Assembly (NCBI GenBank): GCA_963205105.1
Contig: CAUJJW010000409.1
Span: 1 to 34,577 of the forward strand
Length of the DNA stretch: 34,577 nt
Direction of reading: 5' to 3'
Source of the DNA: Verrucomicrobiota bacterium
Lineage (GTDB): Bacteria > Verrucomicrobiota > Verrucomicrobiia > Limisphaerales > CAIMTB01
The notes beneath the pieces are model-generated. The model ran no database searches and had not been told where the DNA came from. It saw only the letters and a program-made list of their open reading frames with translations. Positions 23,364 through 32,341 of the stretch are shown piece by piece; within the stretch, counting starts at the first letter, position 1, and every line of letters begins with the position of its first letter. A program made the translations under genes and the position numbers.

Positions 23364-26126
23364 ATGGCTGATCCTGGCGAAAGGTTGTTTGTCCGCCTTC
23401 TGCAATGGATGGCGCACTGGGTGTTGCGGTATCCGCGCTGGTTCTTCTGGCCGCAGGTGGCGATGGCGGTGGTGTGCGTGGTCTACACGGTGACGCATCT
23501 TCAGTTCTCGACGTCGCGCAACGACCTCGTCAGCGACAAGCTCCACTACCACCACATCTTTCTGGAGTTCCGGAAGGAGTTCTCGGCCGAGGACGACATC
23601 GTGGTCCTGGTGGAGAGCGAGAGTCCGGAGAAGAACCGGCAGTTCATCGAACGACTGGGTGCGCGCCTTGCGGCGGAATCAGCGTCGAAGCCCAGGCTCT
23701 TTGCCGATGTGTTCTACCGGGGCGACCTGCCGATGCTGGGGCCGAAGGCTCTGTTGTTTCTGGACGAGAGCACGCTGGGCGAACTTCGGACCCGACTACG
23801 GGAGTACCGGCCTTTTTTGGAGCGGGTGGTGGGCTCGACGAATCTGGGATCGCTGTTCCAGATGATCAACCGGCAGTTCCGCGGCGCGCAACGGGCGACG
23901 AATGACGAGAACGAAACCCTGATCGGCGCCCTGCCGGCGCTGGATCGCATCGTGACCCAGGCTCGGGAATCGCTCGTCCGGCCTGGAACGCCGCCGTCGC
24001 CCGGGGTGAATGCGTTGTTCGGGTCCGGGGCGGAGTCGGAGCGCCAGGTCTATCTCACGTACGCGGAGGGCCGGCTCTACCTGCTTTCGGCGCGTCCGGC
24101 GGGCCGGAGTGTCGCTGGGGATGCGATTCAGCGGATGCGCGTGCTGGTGGAGGAGACGCGCCTGGAGGTGCCGGGGGTGAACGTGGGCGTGACGGGCGGC
24201 GGGGTGCTGGAGTTGGACGAGATGAAGCAGTCGCAGACGGACAGCATTCTCGCGACGCTGCTCTCGCTGGTGTTGGTGGGCATTATTTTTGTCTTCGGGT
24301 ACCACGAGACCGGGCGGCCACTGAAGGCAATGTTCTGCCTGCTGATCGGGCTCTGCTACAGCATGGGCTACACCACGCTCACGGTGGGGCGGCTCAACAT
24401 CCTGACCATCACCTTCGCCCCGATGCTGGTCGGCATGGCCATTGATTTCGGGGTGCATCTGATCACGCGGTATGAGGAGGAACTGCGCAAGGGCGTCCAC
24501 CAGAAGCTCGCCCTGCGCAAGGCCATGGTGAACACGGGGGAAGGCATCTTCACCGGGGCCTTCACGACGGCGGGCGCCTTCTTCGCCATGAGTTTCACCG
24601 ACTTCGCCGGTGTGCGGGAGATGGGGATCATCACGGGGGGCGGGCTGATCGTGTGCCTGATCCCGATGATGACCATGCTTCCGACGATGCTGCTGAAAGG
24701 GCGGCAGAACCGGCTGGATCGCGGGCATCGCGATGTGACGACACCGATCCGGGAGCGGATGGAGACCCTGGTGCTGAAGCATCCATGGGCGGTGACCGTC
24801 CTGGGCCTCGTGTTCAGCGGACTTTGTCTGACCCAGTTCAACCGGGTGCCGTTCGACTACGATCTGCGGAACATGCAGAGCAAGGGATTGCCGGCGGTCG
24901 TGTATGAAAAGAAGCTGATGGACTCGACGCCGCGCTCGGTGCTTTTCGGGGCGGTGGTGGCATCCAACGCTCTTGATGCCGTCCGGCTTCAGGCGAAGCT
25001 CACCAACCTCCAGACCGTGGCGGATGTCGATTCCATCGCCCCGCTGCTGGTCCAGGAGGCGTCGCCCAAACTCGCCCAGATCGATGGCATCCGCACCGAT
25101 CTCTCCACGCTGAAGTTCCCGGAACCCACCGACTCGCTGCCCGACCTGGCCGAGCTCGACCAGACCCTGTTCTTTCTTCAGTCCTATCTGGGACAGGCCG
25201 CCGATGCGGTGCAGAAGGAGGCCGGTCAAACGAATCTCCTGGAGCAGCTCCGCGGACTTCGGTCGTCGATCGGCTCGCTCCGATCCCAGATCACCCATGG
25301 CGACCGGCAGCAGAACCGGATGAAGCTCGCGGCATTCGAGCAGGCTTTCTTCGAGGACCTTCGGAACACCTTCGCCACCTTGCAGAACCAGGATGCGTCC
25401 TCCGCGCTGCGAGCCGAGGATCTCCCGGACCCGATCCGGAACCGTTTCGTCGGGCGCACCGGCAAGTTCCTGTTGCAGGTCTACCCCAAGATCGACGTCT
25501 GGATTCGCACCAACCAGCTGGCGTTCGTTCAGGAACTGCGGAGCGTGGTGCCGGACGTCACCGGCGACCCGGTTCAACTCCTGGAGTACACCACCTTGTT
25601 GAAAGTGAGTTATGAGCGGGCGGCCTGGTATGCGCTTGGTGCCATGGTGCTGCTGGTGTACGTGCAGTTCCGGTCTCTTCGGGCCGTGCTGCTGGCGCAT
25701 GTTCCCGTCGTGCTGGCGGGGGTTTGGCTGGTCGGGCTCATGGGCCTTTTCGGCGTGCCCTTCAACCCAGCCAACATCATGACCCTGCCGCTGGTCGTCG
25801 GCATCGGGGTCACTTACGGCGTGCACATCCTGACCCGCTTCACCGAGGAACAGAATCCAGCCATTCTCGCCAAAAGCACCGGCAAGGCCGTCCTCGTGTC
25901 GGGACTCACCACCGTCGCCGGCTTCGGCAGTCTGATCCTGGCCAAGCACCAGGGCATCGTAAGCCTGGGCTTCGTGATGTCCGTCGGGGTGACCGCCGCC
26001 ATGCTGGGCGGCTTGGTGTCGCTGCCCGCGCTGTTGATGCTGCTGCCGAGACCGGCTCGCGCCAAAAAAGAACCCAGCGACACCAATGCACGAGTGTCGC
26101 TGGGCCGGGAGGAACCGAGGCTTTAA
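23364..26126 (+). CDS. MMPL/RND-family exporter (HpnN-like)
   Basis: The 920-residue product has the doubled RND layout. A first membrane helix near residue 30 is followed by a large outer domain. Helices then run to about 450, with 'MLVGMAIDFGVHLITRYEEE' in the middle. A second outer domain follows, with a helical coiled part ('LLEQLRGLRSSIGSLRSQI'), and then a second bundle from about 750 with 'LPLVVGIGVTYGVHILTRFT'. The two 'G(M/I)..(D/T)(F/Y)G(V)H(L/I)LTR'-like segments mark MMPL-type transporters. The nearest relatives I recognise are hopanoid-associated HpnN proteins, which move lipids to the outer membrane; no hopanoid genes are present here. The gene directly follows rnc, and its 3' end contains a strong inverted repeat. 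Confidence 0.85.
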   Translation: MADPGERLFVRLLQWMAHWVLRYPRWFFWPQVAMAVVCVVYTVTHLQFSTSRNDLVSDKLHYHHIFLEFRKEFSAEDDIVVLVESESPEKNRQFIERLGARLAAESASKPRLFADVFYRGDLPMLGPKALLFLDESTLGELRTRLREYRPFLERVVGSTNLGSLFQMINRQFRGAQRATNDENETLIGALPALDRIVTQARESLVRPGTPPSPGVNALFGSGAESERQVYLTYAEGRLYLLSARPAGRSVAGDAIQRMRVLVEETRLEVPGVNVGVTGGGVLELDEMKQSQTDSILATLLSLVLVGIIFVFGYHETGRPLKAMFCLLIGLCYSMGYTTLTVGRLNILTITFAPMLVGMAIDFGVHLITRYEEELRKGVHQKLALRKAMVNTGEGIFTGAFTTAGAFFAMSFTDFAGVREMGIITGGGLIVCLIPMMTMLPTMLLKGRQNRLDRGHRDVTTPIRERMETLVLKHPWAVTVLGLVFSGLCLTQFNRVPFDYDLRNMQSKGLPAVVYEKKLMDSTPRSVLFGAVVASNALDAVRLQAKLTNLQTVADVDSIAPLLVQEASPKLAQIDGIRTDLSTLKFPEPTDSLPDLAELDQTLFFLQSYLGQAADAVQKEAGQTNLLEQLRGLRSSIGSLRSQITHGDRQQNRMKLAAFEQAFFEDLRNTFATLQNQDASSALRAEDLPDPIRNRFVGRTGKFLLQVYPKIDVWIRTNQLAFVQELRSVVPDVTGDPVQLLEYTTLLKVSYERAAWYALGAMVLLVYVQFRSLRAVLLAHVPVVLAGVWLVGLMGLFGVPFNPANIMTLPLVVGIGVTYGVHILTRFTEEQNPAILAKSTGKAVLVSGLTTVAGFGSLILAKHQGIVSLGFVMSVGVTAAMLGGLVSLPALLMLLPRPARAKKEPSDTNARVSLGREEPRL
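26073..26104 (+). repeat. Perfect 11-bp inverted repeat inside the 3' end of the exporter gene
   Basis: CCCAGCGACAC (26073-26083) and GTGTCGCTGGG (26094-26104) form a perfect 11-bp stem with a 10-nt loop, 20 bases before the exporter stop codon. A second small hairpin, GAGG/CCTC (26117-26120 and 26128-26131), flanks the stop. The pair may protect the mRNA end or slow the ribosome near the stop. There is no T-tract. Confidence 0.6.
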
Positions 26127-26180
26127 ACCTCAGTGGCACGGGTCTAAGCCAAGGTGAAGCCTTCCGTCAATTCCTTTAAT

Positions 26181-26220
26181 GCCCTGGCAAGGTGTTTGAA
26201 TGGCTTTGCGGGCTTTTTTT
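26181..26220 (+). terminator. Rho-independent terminator upstream of bioF
   Basis: GCCC (26181-26184) pairs with GGGC (26210-26213), and GCAA (26187-26190) with TTGC (26206-26209), leaving a small bulge; seven T residues follow at 26214-26220. It lies 55 bases after the exporter stop and 24 before bioF. It probably ends the rnc-exporter transcript; if bioF is co-transcribed it could act as an attenuator. Confidence 0.6.
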
Positions 26221-26243
26221 CGTGCCGTTAACACTAACGCTTC

Positions 26244-27485
26244 GTGAATGGCTTCGAGGCATTTTTGAATCAGGAGCTCGGCCGGCTGGAGTCGCGACAT
26301 CTGCGACGGCAGTTGCGCACGGTCCGGCCGCTCCCCCGCCAGCGCGTGGCCACGACCGAGGGTGTGTTGGTTCAGTTCGCCTCCAACGACTACCTGGGCC
26401 TCGCTCAACACCCCGCGATCCGCGCCGCTGCTGCGGAAGGTGCCGCGGAAGGTGCCGGGGCGGGAGCGGCGCGGTTGGTGTCCGGAACCTCGGAGGCCCA
26501 CGTTGGCTTGGAACGTGCGCTGGCGGAGTTCAAGGGTGCTGAACGAGCTTTAACGTTCACGAGCGGCTATGCCGCGGCACTTGGGGTCATCCCTGCCGTG
26601 GTGGGGCCCGGCGATTGCGTGGTGCTGGACCGGCTGTCCCACGCGTGCCTCGTGGATGCAGCCCGGCTCAGCGGCGCCCGGTTGCGGGTCTTCCGACACA
26701 ACGACATCGAAGACCTCGACCGGATCCTGCGGTGGGCGGTCGAGGCACGGGGGCGGGGCTTTCGGCAGGCGTCGGCTTCGACGACGGGTGAGCGGGGGGA
26801 AGGGCGGGTGTTGGTCGTGACGGAAAGTGTCTTTTCGATGGATGGGGACCGAGCGCCGCTCGCGGAGATCGTGGACTGCAAGGAGCGCCATGGCGCCTGG
26901 CTGATGGTGGACGAAGCGCATGCCACAGGCCTGGCAGGGCCCGGGCGGCGTGGGGTGATTGAAGAACTGGGATTGGAAGGTCGGGTGGAACTGCCGATGG
27001 GAACGCTGGGGAAGGCCTTGGGGTCGGCGGGTGGGTTTGTGACCGGTTCGGCGGCGTTGATCGAGTTCCTGCTCAACCGGGCCCGGAGTTTTGTGTTTTC
27101 GACGGCACCGCCTCCCGCGGTGGCGGCCGCCGCCACGGCTGCGGTTGGCTTGGTGCGTGGAGCGACCGGGGCGGAGTTGGTGGCGCGTCTCAAGGCGAAC
27201 GTCGGGGTGTTGCATCGGGGGTTGGCCAGCCTGGGATGGACGCTTCCGGCCCCGGTTTCCCCGATCCTGCCGCTGCCGATCGGCGAAGAAGATGCGGCGT
27301 TACGTGTGGCTGCGGCCTTGCGAGAGGAAGGTTTTCTGGTGCCGGCCATCCGTTATCCGACCGTGGCGCGCGGGCGGGCGCGGTTGCGGGTGACGGTGAG
27401 TGCGGCGCATGAAGCCGAGGATCTGGCTGCGTTTCTGTCCGCGCTGCCCAAGGCTGTGGCGCGGGCGGGGTTTCAGCCCGCCTGA
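26244..27485 (+). CDS. bioF: 8-amino-7-oxononanoate synthase (biotin synthesis)
   Basis: The 413-residue product starts at a GTG (MNGFEAFLNQ). It is a PLP-dependent alpha-oxoamine synthase that condenses pimeloyl thioester with alanine in biotin synthesis. Family marks include 'NDYLGLAQHP', 'LVSGTSEAH', 'FTSGYAAALGVI', 'SVFSMDGDRAPL', 'MVDEAHATGLAGPGRRGV' and 'GTLGKALGSAGGFV', where Lys257 forms the Schiff base. Between 'WAVEARGRG' and 'VLVVTESV' is a polar loop about ten residues longer than in model enzymes. The related enzyme glycine C-acetyltransferase is excluded by the neighbour: bioA begins 2 bases after the stop. The intrinsic terminator just upstream means it probably has its own promoter. 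Confidence 0.93.
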   Translation: MNGFEAFLNQELGRLESRHLRRQLRTVRPLPRQRVATTEGVLVQFASNDYLGLAQHPAIRAAAAEGAAEGAGAGAARLVSGTSEAHVGLERALAEFKGAERALTFTSGYAAALGVIPAVVGPGDCVVLDRLSHACLVDAARLSGARLRVFRHNDIEDLDRILRWAVEARGRGFRQASASTTGERGEGRVLVVTESVFSMDGDRAPLAEIVDCKERHGAWLMVDEAHATGLAGPGRRGVIEELGLEGRVELPMGTLGKALGSAGGFVTGSAALIEFLLNRARSFVFSTAPPPAVAAAATAAVGLVRGATGAELVARLKANVGVLHRGLASLGWTLPAPVSPILPLPIGEEDAALRVAAALREEGFLVPAIRYPTVARGRARLRVTVSAAHEAEDLAAFLSALPKAVARAGFQPA

Positions 27486-27487
27486 CC

Positions 27488-28945
27488 ATGCATTCCCTCG
27501 CACAATTGGATCGGCGCTTCGTCTGGCATCCATTCACCCAGATGCAGGACTGGGGGCGGTCGGAGCCGGTGGTGATTGTGGAAGGCCGCGGCGCGGTCCT
27601 GGTGGATGCACACGGGCGAAGCTATCTCGATGCCAACGCCTCGATCTGGACGAACCTGCATGGCCATCGGCACCCGCGCATCAACGCGGCGATTCGGCGA
27701 CAGCTGAACCGCATTGCGCACAGTTCCGCGCTGGGGTTGGCCAACGAACCGGCGTCGTTGCTAGCGGCGGAATTGGTGCGGGTGGCGCAACCGAAGCGCT
27801 CCCGGGCGAAGGGTTCCGACGCGAGCGGGGTCGGGTCGCGGAAGTTGGAGAAGGTGTTTTTTTCCGACGACGGTTCCACCGCCTTGGAGGTGGCGTTGAA
27901 GCTGGCGTGGGAGACCACCCGTCGGACCCGGGGCGACAAGGTTCCGCGGTTCCTGGGAGTGCAGGGTGCGTACCACGGCGACACCGTGGGCGCGGTGTCG
28001 CTGGGGCACATCGACCTCTTCCACAAGGCGTTTGGCGGAATGCTCTTCCGCAGCGATGCCGTGATGTCGCCGTACTGCTACCGGTGCCCGTTCAACCGGG
28101 CTCAACCCGAGCGGGCGGATGCGCGCACCTACCGGCGCTGCGGTTGGGAATGTGTGGGGAAGGTGGAGAAAGTCTGGGATCGGGCGCGTCGACGGGGCCC
28201 CGGGTACGCGGCGTTCGTGTATGAACCGCGCATGCAGGGCGCGGCGGGGATGATTGCGCAACCGAGGGGTTGGCTGGAGCGGGTGGCGGGGCTGGCAAGG
28301 TCTCAGGGTGCGCTGCTGATCGCGGACGAAGTCATGACGGGGTTCGGCCGGACCGGTGTGGGTGAGAATTCGGGGCGGCGTGGGGAGGCTCCGTTGTTTG
28401 CGTCGCTGCATGAGGGGGTGATTCCGGATTTCTTGTGTGTGGCGAAGGGTTTGACGGGGGGGTACCTGCCGATGGCGGCGACGCTCACCACGCGGTCGGT
28501 ATTCGACGCGTTCCTGGGCGAGTACGAGGCATTCCGGACCTTTTTTCATGGGCACAGTTTCACGGGGAACCAGCTGGGGGCGTCGGCGTCGTTGGCCAGC
28601 CTGGAATTGTTGCGCGATCCGCAAGGCGTTCGGCGTCGGGGAGAGTTGGAGGGGGTGTTGGCCGACGCCTTGAAGCAGCTCTGGCGATTTCCCCAGGTGG
28701 GGGACATTCGGCAGGAAGGCTTGGTGGTCGGGGTGGAACTGGTGCGCGATTGGAAGACCCGGGCGCCCTTCGATCTGAAGGAGCGGGTGGGTTTCCGGGT
28801 GTGCGAGGCGATGGCGAAGCGTGGGGTGCTGACCCGGCCGATCGGCAGCGTGATCGTGCTGATGCCCCCGTACTGCATGACGTCGGCCCAGGTGCGGCGC
28901 TGTGTGACGGCGTTGGCGGAAAGCGTGGAGGAAGTCCTGGCCTGA
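27488..28945 (+). CDS. bioA: Adenosylmethionine-8-amino-7-oxononanoate aminotransferase (biotin synthesis)
   Basis: The 485-residue product is a class III PLP aminotransferase. The N-terminal 'FVWHPFTQMQDW' is characteristic of BioA, which uses S-adenosylmethionine as amino donor to make 7,8-diaminopelargonate. 'FFSDDGSTALEVALKLAWE', 'GAYHGDTVGAVSLG' and 'LLIADEVMTGFGRTG' contribute to the cofactor site, and Lys320 in 'VAKGLTGGYLPM' is the Schiff-base lysine. 'FFHGHSFTGN' is also typical. An insertion with four Cys residues ('YCYRCPFN', then 'RRCGWECVG') appears after residue 195. The gene forms a tight pair with bioF; bioB, bioD and the pimelate genes are not in the window. Confidence 0.94.
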   Translation: MHSLAQLDRRFVWHPFTQMQDWGRSEPVVIVEGRGAVLVDAHGRSYLDANASIWTNLHGHRHPRINAAIRRQLNRIAHSSALGLANEPASLLAAELVRVAQPKRSRAKGSDASGVGSRKLEKVFFSDDGSTALEVALKLAWETTRRTRGDKVPRFLGVQGAYHGDTVGAVSLGHIDLFHKAFGGMLFRSDAVMSPYCYRCPFNRAQPERADARTYRRCGWECVGKVEKVWDRARRRGPGYAAFVYEPRMQGAAGMIAQPRGWLERVAGLARSQGALLIADEVMTGFGRTGVGENSGRRGEAPLFASLHEGVIPDFLCVAKGLTGGYLPMAATLTTRSVFDAFLGEYEAFRTFFHGHSFTGNQLGASASLASLELLRDPQGVRRRGELEGVLADALKQLWRFPQVGDIRQEGLVVGVELVRDWKTRAPFDLKERVGFRVCEAMAKRGVLTRPIGSVIVLMPPYCMTSAQVRRCVTALAESVEEVLA

Positions 28946-29024
28946 ACCACCGCTTCGCCACGGGAGGGTTGTCGGAGGGGGGGTGGGATGAGGGAAGATC
29001 GGTGGTCACCTACCTCACTCGACC

Positions 29025-31979
29025 ATGAACCTTCGCACGTTCCCTGACTCCCGCGCGGCCTCTCTCCCATCGAGGTGGATGCTTTCCTTCCGAAGCACCC
29101 TCGGGCTGGCGGTTCTTTTGAGCTGGCTGTTCGGCGGGTGTGCCGTGCCAGTCGCCTGGGGTCGGATCGAGGCGATGACCTTGCGCACCGAGTATCGGGA
29201 GAATCCGGTGGGCATCGATGCGCCGCAGCCGAGGTTGAGCTGGAAAATCAGTGCGCCCGAGAACGCCCGGGGGGTGCGGCAGACGGCGTATCGGATCCTG
29301 GTGGCGAGCGATGAGGATCGGTTGAAGCGCGGCGAGGGGGATCTCTGGGATTCTGGCAAGGTGGAGAGCGCTGAGACGGTGAACCTGCCGTATGCCGGTC
29401 GCGAGCTGGTCTCGAGCTCAACGGCGTTGTGGAAGGTGCAGGTCTGGGACGAAACGGGGCGCTCAGGCGGCTGGAGTCCGGTGGGACGTTGGACGATGGG
29501 GGTGCTCCGTCCGGAGGACTGGCGGGCGGCATGGATTTCCTTCCGGGACACCGAGCCGCTTCCCACGGATCGAGCGACGCTCCACCTGCCTCCCGCGCGG
29601 CATTATCGGAAGACCTTCGAAACCGCGCGAACGGTGAAGCGAGCCACGGTGCACGCCGCAGCTCTGGGCCTCTTTGAACTTCACCTGAATGGGCGTCGGG
29701 TGGGGGATGGATGGTTTGAACCGGGCTGGTCGGACTACGCGAAGCGGGGCTATTACCGGAGCCACGACGTCACCGCCTGGATGAATGCTGGCGTGAACAC
29801 TTTGGGCGCCGTGGTTTCCGACGGTTGGTACGCGGGTTACGTGGGCTACGGGCTGCTGGTGGGTTACGGGCCGAACAAGTCCGGGCGGAACTTCTATGGA
29901 AAAACTCCGGCGCTGCTGGTCCAGCTGGAGATCGAGTACACGGACGGCTCGCGGGAAACACGGGTCACGGATGGTTCCTGGCAGGTGAGTGCCGATGGGC
30001 CGATTCGTGAGGCGGATCTGATCATGGGGGAGGCGTTCGATGCGCGGCGGGACCGGGCCGACTGGTGTCTGCCGGGTGGAGCGGCGGATTGGGCTTGGGA
30101 AAACGCAATCCTCGCGGGTGCGAATGGGAGCGTTCGGGCGACCTTCCATGACACCCTGGGACCTCGCGAGGTGGAGCTTGGGTTCCGGGCTCCGGAGCGC
30201 ATGCAGGCCTATGCCGCACCGCCGATCCGGGTGACGGAAACGCTGCCGGCGATCCAGGTGACGGAGCCCAAGCCCGGGGTCTACATCTTCGATCTCGGGC
30301 AGAACATTGCGGGCGTGGCGCGTCTCAAGGTCCGGGGTGCGGCGGGCACGAGGTTGCAACTGCGTTTCGGGGAAATGCTGCATGCCGATGGCCGATTGAT
30401 GACCGAGAACCTGCGGCGGGCGCGGGCCACCGATTTCTACACGTTGCGCGGGGATCCCGGTGGGGAGCAGTGGCAACCGCGGTTCACCTACCATGGGTTC
30501 CGATATGTGGAAGTGACGGGTCTGGGATCGAAGCCAGACGCAGGCATGGTGACGGGTTTAGTGGTGCACAACGACACGCCGTTGGTCGGGGAGTTTGCCT
30601 GTTCGGACGCGCTGATGACGCGTTTCTGGAAGAACACCCAATGGACCCAGCGGGCGAACTTCATCGAGATGCCCACCGATTGTCCGCAGCGGGATGAACG
30701 ATTGGGCTGGATGGGCGATGCCCAGGCCTATGCGCGCGCGGCGACGTTCAATGCCGACGTCGCGAGCTTCTTCACCAAATGGCTCGACGACGTGGTGGAG
30801 GCCCAGCGCGACTTCGGACCTTATCCCGATTACGCCCCGTATCCGATGGCACATGGTGCGCCGAGCCAGACCTGGGGCACCGCCTGGACCGATGCGGGAA
30901 TCCTGTGTCCGTGGACCATGTGGAAGGTGTACGGGGACGTTCGTCTGCTGGAACGGCTGTGGCCGTCGATGACCCGCTTCATGGCATGGCGCCAACAACG
31001 GGCACCGGACTTGCGCGGGCGCGGGGACGGCAATGCCTGGGGCGATTGGCTGAACGTGAATGAACCGACGCCGCTGGAACTGGTGGATGCCGCGTACTTC
31101 AAGTGCAGCGCGGACCGGATGGCCGACATGGCGGCGGCCTTGGGTAAGACGGTGGAGGCGGAGGACTACCGTCGGCTGGCAGGACGGATTGCCGCTCAAT
31201 TCAGCGCCGACTACCTGAACCCGGACGGCACCTTGAAGGTTCAGACCCAGACCGCGCACGTGCTGGCATTGGCGTTTGGCTTGGTGCCGGCCGATCGGGT
31301 GTCGATGACGGCGGATCGGCTGGCGGCGCGGGTGGCGTCGAATGGTTATCGCATGGCCACGGGTTTCCTGGGGACACGGGATATTCTTCCGGCGTTGAGC
31401 CAGCATGGGCATTTCGATCTGGCAGTGCGGTTGTTTCAAAGCCGGAAATTTCCCTCCTGGGGTTACGAGGTGGTGAACGGCGCGACCACGGTTTGGGAAC
31501 GATGGGACAGCTACACCCGGGAACACGGATTCAACGGGGCAGAAGGGAACCAGAACGCGTCGATGAACAGCTTCAGTCATTACGCCTTCGGGGCGATCAC
31601 TGCCTGGATGTTTCGCGATCTGGCAGGCATCGACACCGAGGGCGAGGGGTATCGCCGCATCCGCATCCGTCCGGGCGTGCCTGCGGCGGGCAGCAATCCG
31701 GATGTGCCGCCGGTGGACTGGGCCCGGGCGGAGTACGACAGCATTCGGGGGATGATTCGCAGCGGTTGGCGACGGACGGGTCGAGGCTTGGAAGTGGAGG
31801 TCACGATTCCGCCCAACACCGGTGCGACGGTGGTGCTGCCGGCGGCATCCGCGGGAAAGGTGAACGAAGGCGGGAAACCGTTGAGCCGGGTTCGGGGTGT
31901 GCAGGTGCAGTCCGAGCATGGGGGGCAGGTGATCCTGGAGGTGGGATCTGGCCGCTATCGGTTTGACGTGCTGGAGTGA
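29025..31979 (+). CDS. Exported alpha-L-rhamnosidase (GH78)
   Basis: The 984-residue product has an N-terminal export signal (hydrophobic 'TLGLAVLLSWLFGGC'); a start at the internal Met at 29079 would give a more compact signal, and the Cys might be lipidated. The GH78 architecture follows: a fibronectin-like domain from 'LRTEYRENPVGIDAPQPRLS', the beta-sandwich domain with 'ALGLFELHLNGRRVGDGWFE', the Bac_rhamnosid domain, the (alpha/alpha)6 barrel, and a C-terminal beta domain. 'TDCPQRDERLGWMGDAQ' contains the predicted general acid Glu558, and 'TTVWERWDSY' the predicted base Glu825. It hydrolyses terminal alpha-L-rhamnose from plant or microbial glycans. The GH71/99-like gene downstream suggests shared polysaccharide use. 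Confidence 0.93.
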   Translation: MNLRTFPDSRAASLPSRWMLSFRSTLGLAVLLSWLFGGCAVPVAWGRIEAMTLRTEYRENPVGIDAPQPRLSWKISAPENARGVRQTAYRILVASDEDRLKRGEGDLWDSGKVESAETVNLPYAGRELVSSSTALWKVQVWDETGRSGGWSPVGRWTMGVLRPEDWRAAWISFRDTEPLPTDRATLHLPPARHYRKTFETARTVKRATVHAAALGLFELHLNGRRVGDGWFEPGWSDYAKRGYYRSHDVTAWMNAGVNTLGAVVSDGWYAGYVGYGLLVGYGPNKSGRNFYGKTPALLVQLEIEYTDGSRETRVTDGSWQVSADGPIREADLIMGEAFDARRDRADWCLPGGAADWAWENAILAGANGSVRATFHDTLGPREVELGFRAPERMQAYAAPPIRVTETLPAIQVTEPKPGVYIFDLGQNIAGVARLKVRGAAGTRLQLRFGEMLHADGRLMTENLRRARATDFYTLRGDPGGEQWQPRFTYHGFRYVEVTGLGSKPDAGMVTGLVVHNDTPLVGEFACSDALMTRFWKNTQWTQRANFIEMPTDCPQRDERLGWMGDAQAYARAATFNADVASFFTKWLDDVVEAQRDFGPYPDYAPYPMAHGAPSQTWGTAWTDAGILCPWTMWKVYGDVRLLERLWPSMTRFMAWRQQRAPDLRGRGDGNAWGDWLNVNEPTPLELVDAAYFKCSADRMADMAAALGKTVEAEDYRRLAGRIAAQFSADYLNPDGTLKVQTQTAHVLALAFGLVPADRVSMTADRLAARVASNGYRMATGFLGTRDILPALSQHGHFDLAVRLFQSRKFPSWGYEVVNGATTVWERWDSYTREHGFNGAEGNQNASMNSFSHYAFGAITAWMFRDLAGIDTEGEGYRRIRIRPGVPAAGSNPDVPPVDWARAEYDSIRGMIRSGWRRTGRGLEVEVTIPPNTGATVVLPAASAGKVNEGGKPLSRVRGVQVQSEHGGQVILEVGSGRYRFDVLE

Positions 31980-32146
31980 GGGGCATGGCGGGACGTCTTG
32001 TTGAACCTTCGAAAACGCGACATGGAATGAACAAGAGCCTTGGAACGGAGCAGATCGAAGGAAGCTGCCTGTGCAAAAAGGATCCACTCACGGCCCCTGA
32101 ACCGAATTGTGACCAAGACCCGGGGCGCGAGGGGAAGAGCGGGCGG

Positions 32147-32321
32147 CCCTCATCCCGGCCTTCTCCCGGGGGGAGAAGGGGACAATGCGCCGCGGGTATC
32201 GGAGGGTTGAGTCGGGCGTTGGCGGGTGCGACTCGCGACGGCTCGGAAGTCCGGGGTTCAGGCATGTCGCCGAGGGCAGGACGCAACACCCTCTCCCTCC
32301 GGGAGAGGGCCGGGGTGAGGG
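32147..32321. repeat. Inverted pair of GC-rich hairpin repeats
   Basis: The left copy (from 32147) begins CCCTCATCCCGGCCTTCTCC and the right copy (ending at 32321), read on the other strand, begins CCCTCACCCCGGCCCTCTCC. Over 33 bases they agree at about 29 positions. Each contains its own hairpin (CCTTCTCCC/GGGAGAAGG; CCCTCTCCC/GGGAGAGGG). About 107 bases separate them. This type of 'CCCTCACCCCGGCCCTCTCCC' repeat is widespread in GC-rich bacterial genomes. The rest of the 362-base gap (31980-32341) holds nothing recognisable. Confidence 0.75.
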
Positions 32322-32341
32322 AGCCCGGTTCAACTCTCGCG

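Noticed and set aside
23796..25949. Minus-strand open frame of 717 codons opposite the exporter
   Set aside because: The His/Gln/Arg-rich composition is typical of antisense frames, while the opposite strand has a complete MMPL protein.
26164..26179. Fragment of a 16S rRNA gene upstream of bioF
   Set aside because: Only 14-16 bases match; the flanking sequence does not continue the rRNA, so it is not an rRNA gene remnant.
30558..32087. Minus-strand open frame of 509 codons opposite the rhamnosidase
   Set aside because: It shadows the GH78 gene, whose catalytic motifs are intact.
31976..32341. Upstream extension of the GH71/99-like protein
   Set aside because: It translates repeat DNA and places a signal peptide about 120 residues inside the protein; the start at 32342 fits an exported enzyme.
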